A DNA stretch of 64,000 nucleotides from an uncultured Ruminococcus sp. (GCA_904377845.1 CAJFGR010000019.1:20280-84279), one strand, 5' to 3'; numbered from the stretch's first letter, positions 8,724 to 18,776 are shown. Notes: generated by a model from the letters alone, not told the origin. Numbers and translations: made by a program.

Positions 8724-8789
8724 GTTTTTCGCAGGGAGTATGGTTATGACATATCTATAATATCTGTTTTACAGGAAGGGTGGGAAGAT

Positions 8790-10541
8790 ATGTTTAAGGT
8801 TTACAGTAAGCTGTTTGCCTATGTGCCGGAGAAACGATATCTGATCTATGTATCCGTTGTTTTGTCGGTTCTGTCTACGTTTGCAGTAGTCGGCGCATAT
8901 TATTATCTCTATGTATTTTTTGACCGGCTGATTGTTGAAGAAGATTTCTCGGGCAGTGTTTTCTACGCATGGATCATCTTCGGACTGCTGATTGGCGGAA
9001 ATGCCGTCTATTTTATCGGCGTGCTCGCATCTCATGTGCTGGGATTCCGTCTGGAGACCAACTTAAGGAAACGGGGGATTGACGGGCTTGCCGGCGCAAG
9101 TTTCCGTTTCTTTGATCTGAACTCCAGCGGCAGGATCCGTAAGATTATTGATGACAATGCCTCACAGACACATACGATCGTGGCGCATCTTCTTCCGGAT
9201 ATTGCGAACGCTCTGGCAAAGCCGTTTCTGCTTCTGATCGTGGGTTATATTGTCAGCCTGCGGGTGGGAATCTGCCTGACGATCCTGACAGTAGCGGCTG
9301 TTCTGCTTTACGCCGGTATGTCCGGAGAGACACAGTTTATGAAATATTACCAGCAGGCTCTGGAGCGCCTGAGTGCGGAGTCTGTGGAATATGTCCGAGG
9401 CATTCAGGTCGTAAAGATCTTCAATGCGGACGCGCGCTCATTTAAGGCTTTGTATGAGGCAATCAGGGATTATGCGAAATTTGCTCTGAATTATTCTATG
9501 AGCTGTAAGGTGCCGTGGGTGCTGCTCCAGTGGCTCATGTTTGCGATTACTGCGATCCTCGTTCCGTTTATTTTCCTGCTTTCGGGGATATTTATCCATG
9601 GCCCGGAGACGGCGCTGGAGCTTCTGATGCTGATGCTGCTATCTGGAGTAATGTTCTCCACGATCATGAAAGTCATGTATGTGGTCATGTATTCTTTTAA
9701 CGGCGGCATGGCGGTAGATAAACTGGAGAATATGTATGAGGAAATGCATAAAGACGCCCTGCAGCACGGCACCCGCGAGTCTTTTAAAAACTATGATATT
9801 CAATTTGACCATGTGACCTTTGGTTACGGGGAGAAGGCGGTGCTTAAGGACGTCAGTTTTACATTAAAGCAGAACCGCAGCTACGCTCTGGTGGGAGCAA
9901 GCGGCAGCGGAAAATCTACGATTGCCAAGCTGATCTCCGGGTTTTACAAGGTGGATAAGGGCGCGGTCAAGATCGGCGGTTATCCGCTGGAAGAATACAG
10001 TGAAAAGGCGATTCTGGAAAATATCGCGTTTGTATTTCAGGATGTAAAGCTGTTTAAAACAACCCTGTATGAAAATGTAGCTCTTGCAGACCGGAACGCC
10101 GGACGGGAGAAGGTGATGGAGGCGTTCAGAAGAGCAGGGTGTGAGAGCATACTGAATAAGTTTAAGGATCGGGGAAATACGATGATCGGCTCAAAGGGCG
10201 TCTATCTGTCCGGAGGTGAAAAACAGCGCATCGGAATTGCAAGAGCCATCTTGAAAGACGCAAAGATCGTTATCATGGACGAGGCAAGCGCTGCCGTAGA
10301 TCCGGAAAACGAGCATGAACTGCAGAAAGCTTTTGCAGAGCTCATGAAGGATAAGACGGTCATTATGATCGCCCACCGTCTGACCAGTGTCCGCAATGTG
10401 GATGAGATTCTTGTCATTGAGGACGGAGAGGTGATCGAACGAGGAAACGATAAGGAACTGATGGCAGAAGATTCGCGCTACAGATTCTTCCAGAACTTGT
10501 ATGCGCAGGCGAATGAATGGAGGGTGAGGGAACATGCGTAA
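8790..10541 (+). CDS. ABC transporter, fused membrane and ATPase domains (first of a pair)
   Basis: 583-residue half-transporter. Six membrane helices occupy about 1-310; the ATPase has Walker A GASGSGKST (~369-377), signature LSGGEKQR (~473-480), Walker B IVIMDEA with the catalytic Glu, and the H-loop IAHR. It overlaps the next gene by eight bases, so the two products almost certainly form a heterodimer. The compact form and pairing resemble exporter-fold siderophore importers (YbtP/YbtQ, IrtA/IrtB) as well as small-molecule exporters; sequence reading alone does not decide between them. A palindromic operator sits on its promoter. Confidence 0.88.
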   Translation: MFKVYSKLFAYVPEKRYLIYVSVVLSVLSTFAVVGAYYYLYVFFDRLIVEEDFSGSVFYAWIIFGLLIGGNAVYFIGVLASHVLGFRLETNLRKRGIDGLAGASFRFFDLNSSGRIRKIIDDNASQTHTIVAHLLPDIANALAKPFLLLIVGYIVSLRVGICLTILTVAAVLLYAGMSGETQFMKYYQQALERLSAESVEYVRGIQVVKIFNADARSFKALYEAIRDYAKFALNYSMSCKVPWVLLQWLMFAITAILVPFIFLLSGIFIHGPETALELLMLMLLSGVMFSTIMKVMYVVMYSFNGGMAVDKLENMYEEMHKDALQHGTRESFKNYDIQFDHVTFGYGEKAVLKDVSFTLKQNRSYALVGASGSGKSTIAKLISGFYKVDKGAVKIGGYPLEEYSEKAILENIAFVFQDVKLFKTTLYENVALADRNAGREKVMEAFRRAGCESILNKFKDRGNTMIGSKGVYLSGGEKQRIGIARAILKDAKIVIMDEASAAVDPENEHELQKAFAELMKDKTVIMIAHRLTSVRNVDEILVIEDGEVIERGNDKELMAEDSRYRFFQNLYAQANEWRVREHA

Positions 10542-12255
10542 ATGGCTGGAAAAACGGTTTGCACTGACGCCGCAGGGGGCAGGGGACACGATGAAAGCAA
10601 TCCTGGCGTCGTTTCTTGTCTCGCTGTCTGCCTATGCTCCGGCGTGCCTGCTCCTGCTGGTGATCGATGATTTTGTCCTCGGCCATCACCGGCCGGCGGC
10701 ATTCTATATTGTTTTGTCTATCGTGATCCTCGTGGTGATCCTTATACTCATGTTTATCGAATATGACAGTATGTACAACACTACGTACCGGGAGAGCGCA
10801 AACTTGAGGATCGAAATCGCAGACCGGCTGAACCGGCTTCCACTTTCGTATTTCTCCCGGCATGATATGTCGGATCTGACACAGACGATTATGTCAGATG
10901 TGGAAGCCGTCGAACACGCCATGAGCCATTCAATTCCGAAGTTTGTTGCATTTTTCTTCTATTTTCCGCTTCTTGCCGTCATGCTGATCGGATATAACTG
11001 GAAGCTGGGGCTGATCGTGATTGTGCCGATCGCTTTGGGCTACGGACTGATCGCGCTGTCGAAACGGGTGCAGATCCGGATGAGCAAAAAGTACTATCTC
11101 CAGCTTCGGAAGAATTCCGAGAGTTTTCAGGAGGCAATCGAAAATGCCCAGGAGATCCGGAGCTTCGGTTTGAATAAGACACTGCGTTCCGGGCTCAATG
11201 CCCAGATGGAGGGAAGCGAGAAACTGCATCTTCTCAGCGAGATCACCTCAGCAATTCCACTCCTCTCATCGAATATTGTCATGCAGCTGTCTCTGGCGCT
11301 GGTGATCATCGTCGGTATCAATATGATGATAAACGGAGAGATAAACATACTGGTCCTCACAGCATATATCATCGCGGCACTAAAGATCAAGGAGGCTGTG
11401 GATACGATCAGTGAAAATGTATCGGAACTCTACCATCTGGATGCGCGCATTGAGCGGATCAACGCGATCCGCAATGCTGATGTACAGGAGGGTAAAGACA
11501 CAGAGATCAACAGCTGCGATATCTCCCTGCAGGATGTTACCTTTGCTTACAACGAAGACACACCTGTGTTAAACGGCGTGACCTTTGAGGCAAAGCAGGA
11601 TGAAGTGACAGCTCTTGTAGGTGTCAGCGGATGCGGAAAGACGAGCATTCTGAGACTGATCTCACGTCTGTATGATTATGACGGCGGAGCAATCAAAATT
11701 GACGGAAAAGACATAAAAGGGATATCCACGAACTCACTGTTTAAAAAGGTTTCCATCGTATTTCAGGATGTGACCCTGTTCAATACTTCTGTAATGGAAA
11801 ATATCAGGCTGGGAGATAAGAATGCGTCAGACGCTCAGGTGAAAGAAGCGGCGCGGCTTGCCGGCTGTGACGAGTTTATCTTGAATCTTCCGGAGGGCTA
11901 TGACACGAAGATCGGGGAGAACGGGATCACTCTGTCCGGCGGTGAGCGGCAGCGGCTGTCGATCGCCAGGGCATTTCTCAAGGACGCTCCGATCGTGATC
12001 CTGGATGAGATCGCGGCCGCGCTGGACGTGGAGAATGAAAAGAAGATTCAGGACAGCTTAAACCAGCTGATCGCGGGAAAAACTGTTATCATCATCTCGC
12101 ACAGGCTGAAGTCGGTGGAGCACGTGAATAAGATTGTGGTGATCGATGCCGGAAAGGTTGAGGCGTCCGGTACCCATGAGGAATTGATGAAAGTCTCCCC
12201 GACCTATCAGAAACTTGTAAAAAATGCAACACTGGCGGAACAGTTTATGTATTGA
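10534..12255 (+). CDS. ABC transporter, fused membrane and ATPase domains (second of a pair)
   Basis: 573-residue partner of the preceding protein. Membrane helices cover about 1-300; Walker A is GVSGCGKTS (~363-371), the signature LSGGERQR (~467) and Walker B IVILDEIAAALD, with ISHR as H-loop. Both ATP sites of the pair therefore appear catalytically complete, unlike the second ABC pair in this window. The start codon lies within the end of the upstream gene (ATGCGTAA overlap), indicating translational coupling. No further gene follows before the next promoter. Confidence 0.88.
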   Translation: MRKWLEKRFALTPQGAGDTMKAILASFLVSLSAYAPACLLLLVIDDFVLGHHRPAAFYIVLSIVILVVILILMFIEYDSMYNTTYRESANLRIEIADRLNRLPLSYFSRHDMSDLTQTIMSDVEAVEHAMSHSIPKFVAFFFYFPLLAVMLIGYNWKLGLIVIVPIALGYGLIALSKRVQIRMSKKYYLQLRKNSESFQEAIENAQEIRSFGLNKTLRSGLNAQMEGSEKLHLLSEITSAIPLLSSNIVMQLSLALVIIVGINMMINGEINILVLTAYIIAALKIKEAVDTISENVSELYHLDARIERINAIRNADVQEGKDTEINSCDISLQDVTFAYNEDTPVLNGVTFEAKQDEVTALVGVSGCGKTSILRLISRLYDYDGGAIKIDGKDIKGISTNSLFKKVSIVFQDVTLFNTSVMENIRLGDKNASDAQVKEAARLAGCDEFILNLPEGYDTKIGENGITLSGGERQRLSIARAFLKDAPIVILDEIAAALDVENEKKIQDSLNQLIAGKTVIIISHRLKSVEHVNKIVVIDAGKVEASGTHEELMKVSPTYQKLVKNATLAEQFMY

Positions 12256-12264
12256 AATACACAG

Positions 12265-12320
12265 TTGACATTCTTACGATTCTGAATATAATTATTATAG
12301 ATAATTACTTATAGTAATTA
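12265..12320 (+). promoter_or_regulatory. Promoter and putative operator of the first marR gene
   Basis: TTGACA, 16-base spacer, TATAAT (12287-12292). The inverted repeat TAATTAC-ttata-GTAATTA (12302-12320) covers the expected start of transcription, consistent with autoregulation by the MarR protein encoded next. Confidence 0.65.
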
Positions 12321-12347
12321 AATTGAGAAAAAGTAAGAGGTGATATT

Positions 12348-12803
12348 GTGGATATAACAGCAGTAAAAAATTTCCTTGGCGCCTGCCATGAAGCAAAGCG
12401 CATAACGGAGCTGATGCCAGAGCTTCCTAAAGGGATGACTCCGAGGCATATTCAGGTTCTTGACGTCATCTGGCAGATGGAAGCGGCCGGGCAGTCGGTA
12501 AAAGTAAGTGATATCAGTGACTTTCTGAACGTGACCCGGCCCAGTATCACAAAACTGATAAGAGAACTGGAAGGTTTTGGCGCGGTTGTGAAACTTCAGG
12601 ACGGTGCGGACAGAAGAGTCGTCAGGATAAGCCTGACAGACCTCGGCCGGCAGTATTACGGGTTCTATGTGGAAAAATATCAGAACTGGCTGGCGGAAAG
12701 GTTTTCGGACATTGATCAGGAAGATCTGGAGACGGCAGCCCGTACGATCAGCCGTGTATACAAGATTATGCGTACAAGCAGGATGGAGGAAATTTCAGAA
12801 TGA
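12348..12803 (+). CDS. MarR-family transcriptional regulator
   Basis: 151 residues, starting at GTG with AGAGGTGA four bases upstream. The winged-helix region reads VSDISDFLNVTRPSITKLIRELEGFG (recognition helix) then DGADRRVVRISLTDLG, the MarR wing. Flanking helices provide the dimer interface. It overlaps the following MFS gene by four bases (ATGA), so it most likely repressed that pump. The upstream inverted repeat is a good candidate for its own binding site. Confidence 0.9.
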   Translation: MDITAVKNFLGACHEAKRITELMPELPKGMTPRHIQVLDVIWQMEAAGQSVKVSDISDFLNVTRPSITKLIRELEGFGAVVKLQDGADRRVVRISLTDLGRQYYGFYVEKYQNWLAERFSDIDQEDLETAARTISRVYKIMRTSRMEEISE

Positions 12804-13824
12804 ATACAATAGAGAAAAAGATTGATGCAAAACTGATCCTTTCCATTGTCGCTGCGGGAATCATGTCGTTTTCCGGGGTGGTGGTGGAAACGGCAATGAA
12901 TGTTACTTTTCCTACATTGATGAAAGAATTTAATATCGATACTGCGACCGTGCAGTGGATCACCACCGGATATCTGCTTGTCCTTGCCTGCATTATTCCG
13001 GCATCTTCGTATCTGAAGAAACGTTTTACGACAAAATCACTCTTTGTCACTGCAATCTGTCTGTTTATAATCGGAACTGTGATGGCAGCAGCAGCTCCGG
13101 TGTTTTCCCTGCTTCTGGCCGGAAGGCTGATTCAGGGGATCGGAACCGGAATTGCATTGCCGCTTATGTTTAATATTGTTCTGGAACAGGTGCCGGAAGA
13201 GCGGCTGGACTTATGATGGGAATCGCTTCTCTGATCACGGCGATGGCTCCGGCAGTGGGACCGTCTCTTGGAGGGCTGATCGTGAATAATTTCGGATGGC
13301 GGATGATCTTTATCGCTCTGCTCCCGGGATGTCTTGCAGGTGCAGTACTCTCACCGGTGAGCGGCCGGTTCCTTGACCGGTTCGGAGCCCAAAGGCCGAT
13401 TCTGTTCGGCAATGTCTGCATTATCGGGGCTCTGTTCTGCTTCAGTGTTTTTTCGGGAAGTCTTGCTGCCGTGCCGGCGATTATATTTTATCTGTTTTTT
13501 GCTCTGGGACAGGGATTTTCAGTGGGAAACAGCATGACCAACGGTCTGAGCCATCTTGCTCCGGAGAAAAATCCGGACGGAAACGCAGTGATCAATACAC
13601 TGCAGCAGCTGGCCGGAGCAGTGGGAACGTCCGTTGTATCGACGATCGTCGCATCCGCACAGGCGGCATCGTCTGATATGGCAGCAGCCACCAGAGAGGG
13701 GAGCAGCTATGCATTTTATTTTCTTGCTGCTTTATCTGTGTTTATGATCCTTTGCTCAGTGGGAGCGTTTGTCTCTGCCAGACAGATACACAGAGAGAAC
13801 TCCGGGTGTGCGCAGACACAATGA
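12800..13824 (+). pseudogene. MFS drug efflux pump (DHA2/EmrB type), frameshifted and internally deleted
   Basis: Proton-driven multidrug exporter in its intact form (14 helices, about 470 residues). The first reading frame (12800-13216) covers helices 1-4, with the motif LLLAGRLIQGIGTGIALPL. It shifts at GG 13203-13204; adding one G restores EERAGLMMGIASLI in the second frame (13213-13824). A second fault follows: GWRMIFIALLP joins directly to GCLAGAVLSPVSGR, text that in relatives lies about 170 residues later, so helices 7-10 or so are missing. The shared ALLP/LLPG text suggests deletion between short repeats. The product cannot be a working pump. Confidence 0.85.
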
Positions 13825-13858
13825 CAGATGAATTCTGAAAATAAAAAAGAAAATGGAA

Positions 13859-13894
13859 ATATCCCGGCGTCGGAATACGGCGCCGGGATATTTT
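13859..13894 (+). terminator. Intrinsic terminator after the MFS relic
   Basis: ATATCCCGGCG and CGCCGGGATAT form an 11-bp stem followed by TTTT. In the rest of the gap, a second hairpin without a T-run lies at 13960-13993 (ATCGGATATGGG / CCCTATCCGAT) and a short one, ACGGCT-t-AGCCGT, near 13924-13936. Confidence 0.8.
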
Positions 13895-14073
13895 GCGCGA
13901 TAAGCCCGGCAAGCGGACAGCGAACGGCTTAGCCGTGAGCTGCGCGAGGCATTACGTTGATCGGATATGGGGAAAGGACCTACCCTATCCGATTTAAAAA
14001 AGAAGATGAACAGTATCAATGTAAAACTTTGTGAATAAAGTATAAAAAAACTGTGAAAGCATACAACTTATCC

Positions 14074-14119
14074 TTGACCATTTTGTGTAATAGTACTAGA
14101 ATATCGTTTAGTTAACTAA
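14074..14119 (+). promoter_or_regulatory. Promoter and operator of the second marR-ABC operon
   Basis: TTGACC, 17-base spacer, TAGAAT (14097-14102), then the palindrome TTAGTTAACTAA (14108-14119) at the expected transcription start. The same half-site, TTAGTT, is found in the operator before the gene at 8790. Confidence 0.7.
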
Positions 14120-14148
14120 CTAATTACAAATGCGGAAAGGAGTATGGT

Positions 14149-14583
14149 ATGCAGTGTGAAGAAAAGGATATACCGGCATTCGGCCTGATGGGTATGTTGA
14201 TGCACAAGATGATGAACCGTGCGAAGGGAATGTATCAGGAATTCGACCTGAATAAGAGCCAGGCAGGAATCCTGTTTACCCTTCACCGCAGCGATTCCAT
14301 GTCTCAGAAAGAGCTGGCTGCCCGGTTAAATGTAACGCCGCCGTCTATCACTTCTTCCATACAGAAGATGGAGAGAGACGGATATCTGACGCGGCATCCC
14401 GATCCGGCAGATCAGCGGATAATGCGGCTGACACTGACGGAAAAAGGAAAATCCTGTATTAAAGGGGTTTATACAGTGGCGGAGCAGATGGAAGAGCTTA
14501 TGTTCCGGGGGATGACAAGAGAGGAGATCATGCTTTTCAAGCGTCTGCTTTTTCAGATCAGGGATAACCTGAATGAGAAATAA
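14149..14583 (+). CDS. MarR-family transcriptional regulator
   Basis: 144 residues. The winged-helix reads MSQKELAARLNVTPPSITSSIQKMERDGYL followed by the wing DPADQRIMRLTLTEKG, a textbook MarR. A GAAAGGAG site precedes the ATG. The gene leads an operon with two ABC half-exporters, an arrangement in which the MarR protein normally represses until an exported compound binds it. The palindrome over its promoter is the likely operator. Confidence 0.92.
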   Translation: MQCEEKDIPAFGLMGMLMHKMMNRAKGMYQEFDLNKSQAGILFTLHRSDSMSQKELAARLNVTPPSITSSIQKMERDGYLTRHPDPADQRIMRLTLTEKGKSCIKGVYTVAEQMEELMFRGMTREEIMLFKRLLFQIRDNLNEK

Positions 14584-14621
14584 ATAGTTCAAGGCAAAAT
14601 AAATGAAAGGAAAGACAGACA

Positions 14622-16910
14622 ATGAAGAACTTATTTAAATACGCGGCAGAGCACTGGAAGACTCTAATCGCTATCATTATCGTGCTGTTCATACAGGCGT
14701 ACTGCGACCTTTCCCTTCCGGCCTACACTTCGGATATCGTTAATGTGGGTATCCAGCAGGGCGGAGTCGAGGAACAGGTGCCGGAGGCGATATCGGCGGA
14801 TGAAATGAGCCGTCTGCTGCTGTTCGTACCGTCCGAGGATCAGAATACAGTACTTGATGCATATGAAGAGGACGACAGTACTTATGATGTAGAAGCTTAT
14901 GTTTTGAAGGATGATATTTCAGATGAAGATATCAGCACTCTGGAGGATATCCTGGCATATCCTATGATGATGACCGCAGGTTTTGAATCCGGCAGTGATA
15001 TGACAGCTCAGATCGAGGAGCAGCTGAAAGCGTCTCTTCCGGCAGAAATGGTGACAGACGACATGACTGTGTTTGATATCCTGCAGATGATGCCGGCGGA
15101 TCAGAGAGAAGCGATGCTGGACGCTATGGAAGAGCAGATGGGAGATTTGCCGGATACGATTCTTGATCAGGCGGCAATCAGCTATGTGGGAACGGCCTAT
15201 GAAAACCTCGGAATGGATATGGATGATATACAGATCCATTATCTCCTGACCACAGGTGGAAAGATGGCGGGTCTTGCATTCCTTGGAATGGCGGCAAGCA
15301 TTCTGGTAGGCTTTATGGCGTCCCGCGTGGGAGCTGCCACAGGACGCGATCTGAGAGGCAGAGTGTTCCACAAGGTTGTAGGATTCTCTAACAACGAGTT
15401 TGACCATTTCTCCACAGCGTCGCTTATTACGAGAAGCACAAACGATATCCAGCAGATCCAGCTTATTATCGTTATGCTGCTCAGGATTGTGCTTTATGCA
15501 CCGATCCTTGCCATCGGCGGTATCATTCAGGTATTCCAGACGAATGTGTCCATGTCCTGGATCATAGGATTGGCTGTTGTGCTGATCGGTCTGGTTATTC
15601 TCGTGCTGTTCCTTGTTGCCATACCGAAGTTCAGGATCATGCAGACTCTGGTAGACAAGGTCAATCTGGTCATGAGAGAGATCCTGACGGGTCTGTCGGT
15701 CATCCGGGCCTTCAGCACGCAGAAATATGAGGAAGAGCGTTTTGATAAAGCAAACCGCGACCTGACGAGAACAAACCTTTTTGTAAACCGCGCCATGACA
15801 TTTATGATGCCGGTCATGATGCTTGTTATGAATGGAATTTCCGTACTTATTATGTGGAACGGCGCCCATGGGATCGATAACGGTGAAATGCAGGTCGGAG
15901 ATATGATGGCGTTCATCCAGTATACAATGCAGATCATCATGGGATTCCTGATGCTCTGTATGCTCTCCATTATGCTGCCGAGGGCGGCGGTTGCTGCAGA
16001 CCGTGTGCAGGAAGTGCTTGACAGCCAGACTGCGATCCTTGATCCGGATCAGCCGGAGAAATTTTCCGGAAATGAGAAAGGGCTGCTTAAGTTTGACCAT
16101 GTATCCTTCCGCTATCCCGGTGCTGATGAAAACGTGATCCACGATATTTCATTTACGGCGCGCCCGGGAGAGACGACAGCTATTATCGGAAGTACCGGAA
16201 GCGGTAAATCTACACTTGTCAATCTGATCCCCCGTTTCTATGACGTGACGGAGGGAAGCATTACTCTTGACGGCGTGGATATCCGCAATGTATCTCAGCA
16301 TGAACTGAGAGAGAAACTCGGATACGTTCCGCAGAAAGGCATACTTTTCTCGGGAGACATTGCCTCCAATATTATGTTTGGTAATCCGGAAGGCGGCGAA
16401 GAGGAAATGGTCGAGGCAGCTGAGATCGCTCAGGCAACAGAGTTTATCGACCAGAAACCGGATGGATATAAGAGTCCTATTGCACAGGGCGGCTCCAATG
16501 TTTCGGGCGGACAGAAGCAGAGGCTTTCCATTGCCCGTGCAATTGCAAAGCATCCGGAAGTGTTTATATTCGACGACAGTTTCTCCGCACTGGACTTTAA
16601 GACAGACGTTACTCTGAGAAAAGCCCTGAAAAAGAGGACAAAGAACAGTACAGTGCTGATCGTGGCACAGAGGATCAGTACGATCCTCAATGCGGAACAG
16701 ATTATTGTGCTTGATGACGGGAAGATCGCGGGTATGGGAACCCATCAGGAGCTTCTGAAGACCTGTGAGGTATATCAGCAGATCGCTGCTTCCCAGCTCT
16801 CCGAATCCGAACTGAAAGCAGGACAGGAGAAAGCAGAAAGCGGATCTTCAGAAAACAACAGCGGTCAGCAGACTGCGGACAATGGAAAGGAGGTGCCGGT
16901 ACATGCCTAG
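14622..16910 (+). CDS. ABC multidrug exporter subunit with degenerate ATP site
   Basis: 762 residues, longer than most half-exporters because an acidic, helical insert of about 150 residues lies between helix 1 (~15-35) and helix 2 (~210-230), on the outer side of the membrane by topology. The ATPase has Walker A GSTGSGKST (~523-531) and signature VSGGQKQR, but Walker B ends IFDDS: the catalytic Glu is replaced by Asp. This is the usual non-hydrolysing half of heterodimers such as BmrC/BmrD or TM287/288. The partner gene overlaps its end by eight bases. Confidence 0.92.
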   Translation: MKNLFKYAAEHWKTLIAIIIVLFIQAYCDLSLPAYTSDIVNVGIQQGGVEEQVPEAISADEMSRLLLFVPSEDQNTVLDAYEEDDSTYDVEAYVLKDDISDEDISTLEDILAYPMMMTAGFESGSDMTAQIEEQLKASLPAEMVTDDMTVFDILQMMPADQREAMLDAMEEQMGDLPDTILDQAAISYVGTAYENLGMDMDDIQIHYLLTTGGKMAGLAFLGMAASILVGFMASRVGAATGRDLRGRVFHKVVGFSNNEFDHFSTASLITRSTNDIQQIQLIIVMLLRIVLYAPILAIGGIIQVFQTNVSMSWIIGLAVVLIGLVILVLFLVAIPKFRIMQTLVDKVNLVMREILTGLSVIRAFSTQKYEEERFDKANRDLTRTNLFVNRAMTFMMPVMMLVMNGISVLIMWNGAHGIDNGEMQVGDMMAFIQYTMQIIMGFLMLCMLSIMLPRAAVAADRVQEVLDSQTAILDPDQPEKFSGNEKGLLKFDHVSFRYPGADENVIHDISFTARPGETTAIIGSTGSGKSTLVNLIPRFYDVTEGSITLDGVDIRNVSQHELREKLGYVPQKGILFSGDIASNIMFGNPEGGEEEMVEAAEIAQATEFIDQKPDGYKSPIAQGGSNVSGGQKQRLSIARAIAKHPEVFIFDDSFSALDFKTDVTLRKALKKRTKNSTVLIVAQRISTILNAEQIIVLDDGKIAGMGTHQELLKTCEVYQQIAASQLSESELKAGQEKAESGSSENNSGQQTADNGKEVPVHA

Positions 16911-18723
16911 AATGCACGGCCGTAATGCGGCAGGAGAGAAAGCAAAAGATTTTAAAGGAACAATCAAAAAGCTGATCCGGTATATGAGCGCTTTTAAATT
17001 CCATATGCTGTTCGTGGCAATATTTGCTATCTGCGGGACGATCTTTAATATAGCCGGCCCTAAGATTCTCGGAAAAGCGACTACGGAGATTTTCAACGGC
17101 CTTGTGAGCAAGGTGTCAGGCGGGGCAGGCATTGATTTTGGAAAGGTAGGACAGATCCTCCTTCTCACGCTGGGACTGTATGTGATCAGTGCACTCTGTA
17201 CATTTATCCAGGGAATTATCATGACCGGGGTATCTCAGAAAACAACTTACCGGCTGAGAAAAGAAATCTCTGAGAAGATCAACCGTATGCCGATGAACTA
17301 CTTTGACACGAAACCGGTAGGAGAGGTTCTCTCCCGTGTGACGAACGATGTGGATACGCTCGGACAGAGCTTGAACCAGAGTGCCACACAGATGATCACA
17401 TCCGTTACTACATTGATAGGTGTGCTGATCATGATGCTCTCTATCAGCCCGCTTATGACGCTGATCGCGATCCTGATCCTTCCGGTCTCCCTGATCCTGA
17501 TCTCGTTTGTGATGAGTCATTCCCAGAAATACTTCCGCGGGCAGCAGGAGTATCTGGGAAATGTTAACGGACAGGTGGAGGAGATCTACAGCGGTCATAA
17601 CATTATCAAAGCCTTTAATAAGGAAGAAGATGTGATAAAAACGTTTAATGAGACGAACGGAAAACTCTATGATTCCGCATGGAAATCACAGTTCTTCTCC
17701 GGAATGATGATGCCGGTGATGCAGTTTATCGGAAATCTCGGCTATGTCGGAGTGGCGATCCTCGGAGGATTTCTTGCGATCCGCAATGTGATCGAAGTAG
17801 GAGATATCCAGTCATTTATCCAGTATGTGAGAAACTTCACCCAGCCGATCCAGCAGGTGGCACAGGTCACCAATATGCTGCAGCTCACCGCTGCGGCTTC
17901 GGAGAGAGTCTTTGAGTTCCTCGAGGAAGATGAGGAAGTTCAGACCGTGGAGAATCCGGTTTCCACAGAAGGGTTAAAGGGAAGAGTAGAATTCGACCAT
18001 GTACACTTCGGTTACAATCCGGATAAGATCATCATCAATGACTTCTCTGCAAATGTAGAAGAAGGACAGAAGATCGCTATCGTAGGTCCGACAGGTGCCG
18101 GAAAGACGACAATGATCAAACTGCTCATGCGTTTCTATGATGTAAACAGCGGTGCGATCAAGATCGACGGACACGATATCAGAGACTTTAACCGGAACGA
18201 CCTGAGAAAGATGTTCGGCATGGTGCTTCAGGACACATGGCTTTTCCACGGAACGATCATGGAGAACCTGCGTTACGGAAGGCTTGATGCTACAGACGAG
18301 GAAGTAATCCAGGCGGCAAAGGCGGCCCATGTACACCGTTTTGTACAGACACTGCCGGGCGGTTATAACATGGAACTCAACGAAGAGGCAAGCAATGTCT
18401 CACAGGGACAGAAACAGCTTCTTACGATCGCCCGTGCAATTCTGGCAGATCCGAAGATCCTGATCCTCGATGAAGCCACCAGCTCCGTTGACACAAGGAC
18501 AGAAGTGCTGATCCAGAAAGCCATGGACAGCCTGATGAAAGGCAGAACAAGCTTTATCATAGCTCACCGGCTCTCAACGATCCGCGATGCTGATCTGATC
18601 CTCGTCATGAAAGACGGCGACATCGTCGAACAGGGAACCCACGAGGACCTGCTCGCCAGAAACGGCTTCTACGCCGACCTGTATAACAGTCAATTTGAAT
18701 CAACAGATCAGACCTGCGCATAA
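16903..18723 (+). CDS. ABC multidrug exporter subunit with catalytic ATP site
   Basis: 606 residues from the ATG that follows AAAGGAGGTG by eight bases; an earlier in-frame ATG would place that site inside the gene. Membrane domain about 25-330, Walker A GPTGAGKTT (~395-403), Walker B ILILDEATSSVD with the catalytic Glu, H-loop IAHR. Its signature is VSQGQKQL instead of LSGGQ. Combined with the preceding subunit this gives one canonical site (this Walker A/B with the partner's VSGGQ) and one degenerate site, as expected for a heterodimeric exporter. Confidence 0.93.
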   Translation: MPRMHGRNAAGEKAKDFKGTIKKLIRYMSAFKFHMLFVAIFAICGTIFNIAGPKILGKATTEIFNGLVSKVSGGAGIDFGKVGQILLLTLGLYVISALCTFIQGIIMTGVSQKTTYRLRKEISEKINRMPMNYFDTKPVGEVLSRVTNDVDTLGQSLNQSATQMITSVTTLIGVLIMMLSISPLMTLIAILILPVSLILISFVMSHSQKYFRGQQEYLGNVNGQVEEIYSGHNIIKAFNKEEDVIKTFNETNGKLYDSAWKSQFFSGMMMPVMQFIGNLGYVGVAILGGFLAIRNVIEVGDIQSFIQYVRNFTQPIQQVAQVTNMLQLTAAASERVFEFLEEDEEVQTVENPVSTEGLKGRVEFDHVHFGYNPDKIIINDFSANVEEGQKIAIVGPTGAGKTTMIKLLMRFYDVNSGAIKIDGHDIRDFNRNDLRKMFGMVLQDTWLFHGTIMENLRYGRLDATDEEVIQAAKAAHVHRFVQTLPGGYNMELNEEASNVSQGQKQLLTIARAILADPKILILDEATSSVDTRTEVLIQKAMDSLMKGRTSFIIAHRLSTIRDADLILVMKDGDIVEQGTHEDLLARNGFYADLYNSQFESTDQTCA

Positions 18724-18776
18724 AAGATGGCGCTTCCCATGCAAGCTTGCTTGCTGATGGGGAGCGTTATCTTTTT
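18722..18776 (+). terminator. Terminator of the marR-ABC operon
   Basis: A long imperfect stem AAAAGATggCGCTtCCCAT / ATGGGgAGCGttATCTTTTT begins at the stop codon and ends in a T-run. Confidence 0.85.

Noticed and set aside
13213..13824. Separate functional half-transporter beginning at the ATGA overlap
   Set aside because: The sequence continues one MFS protein after a one-base shift, and helices 7-10 are missing as well.
14919..16142. 407-codon open frame on the minus strand inside the ABC exporter gene
   Set aside because: Shadow of a clear ABC gene; composition is His/Gln-rich low-quality text typical of antisense frames.
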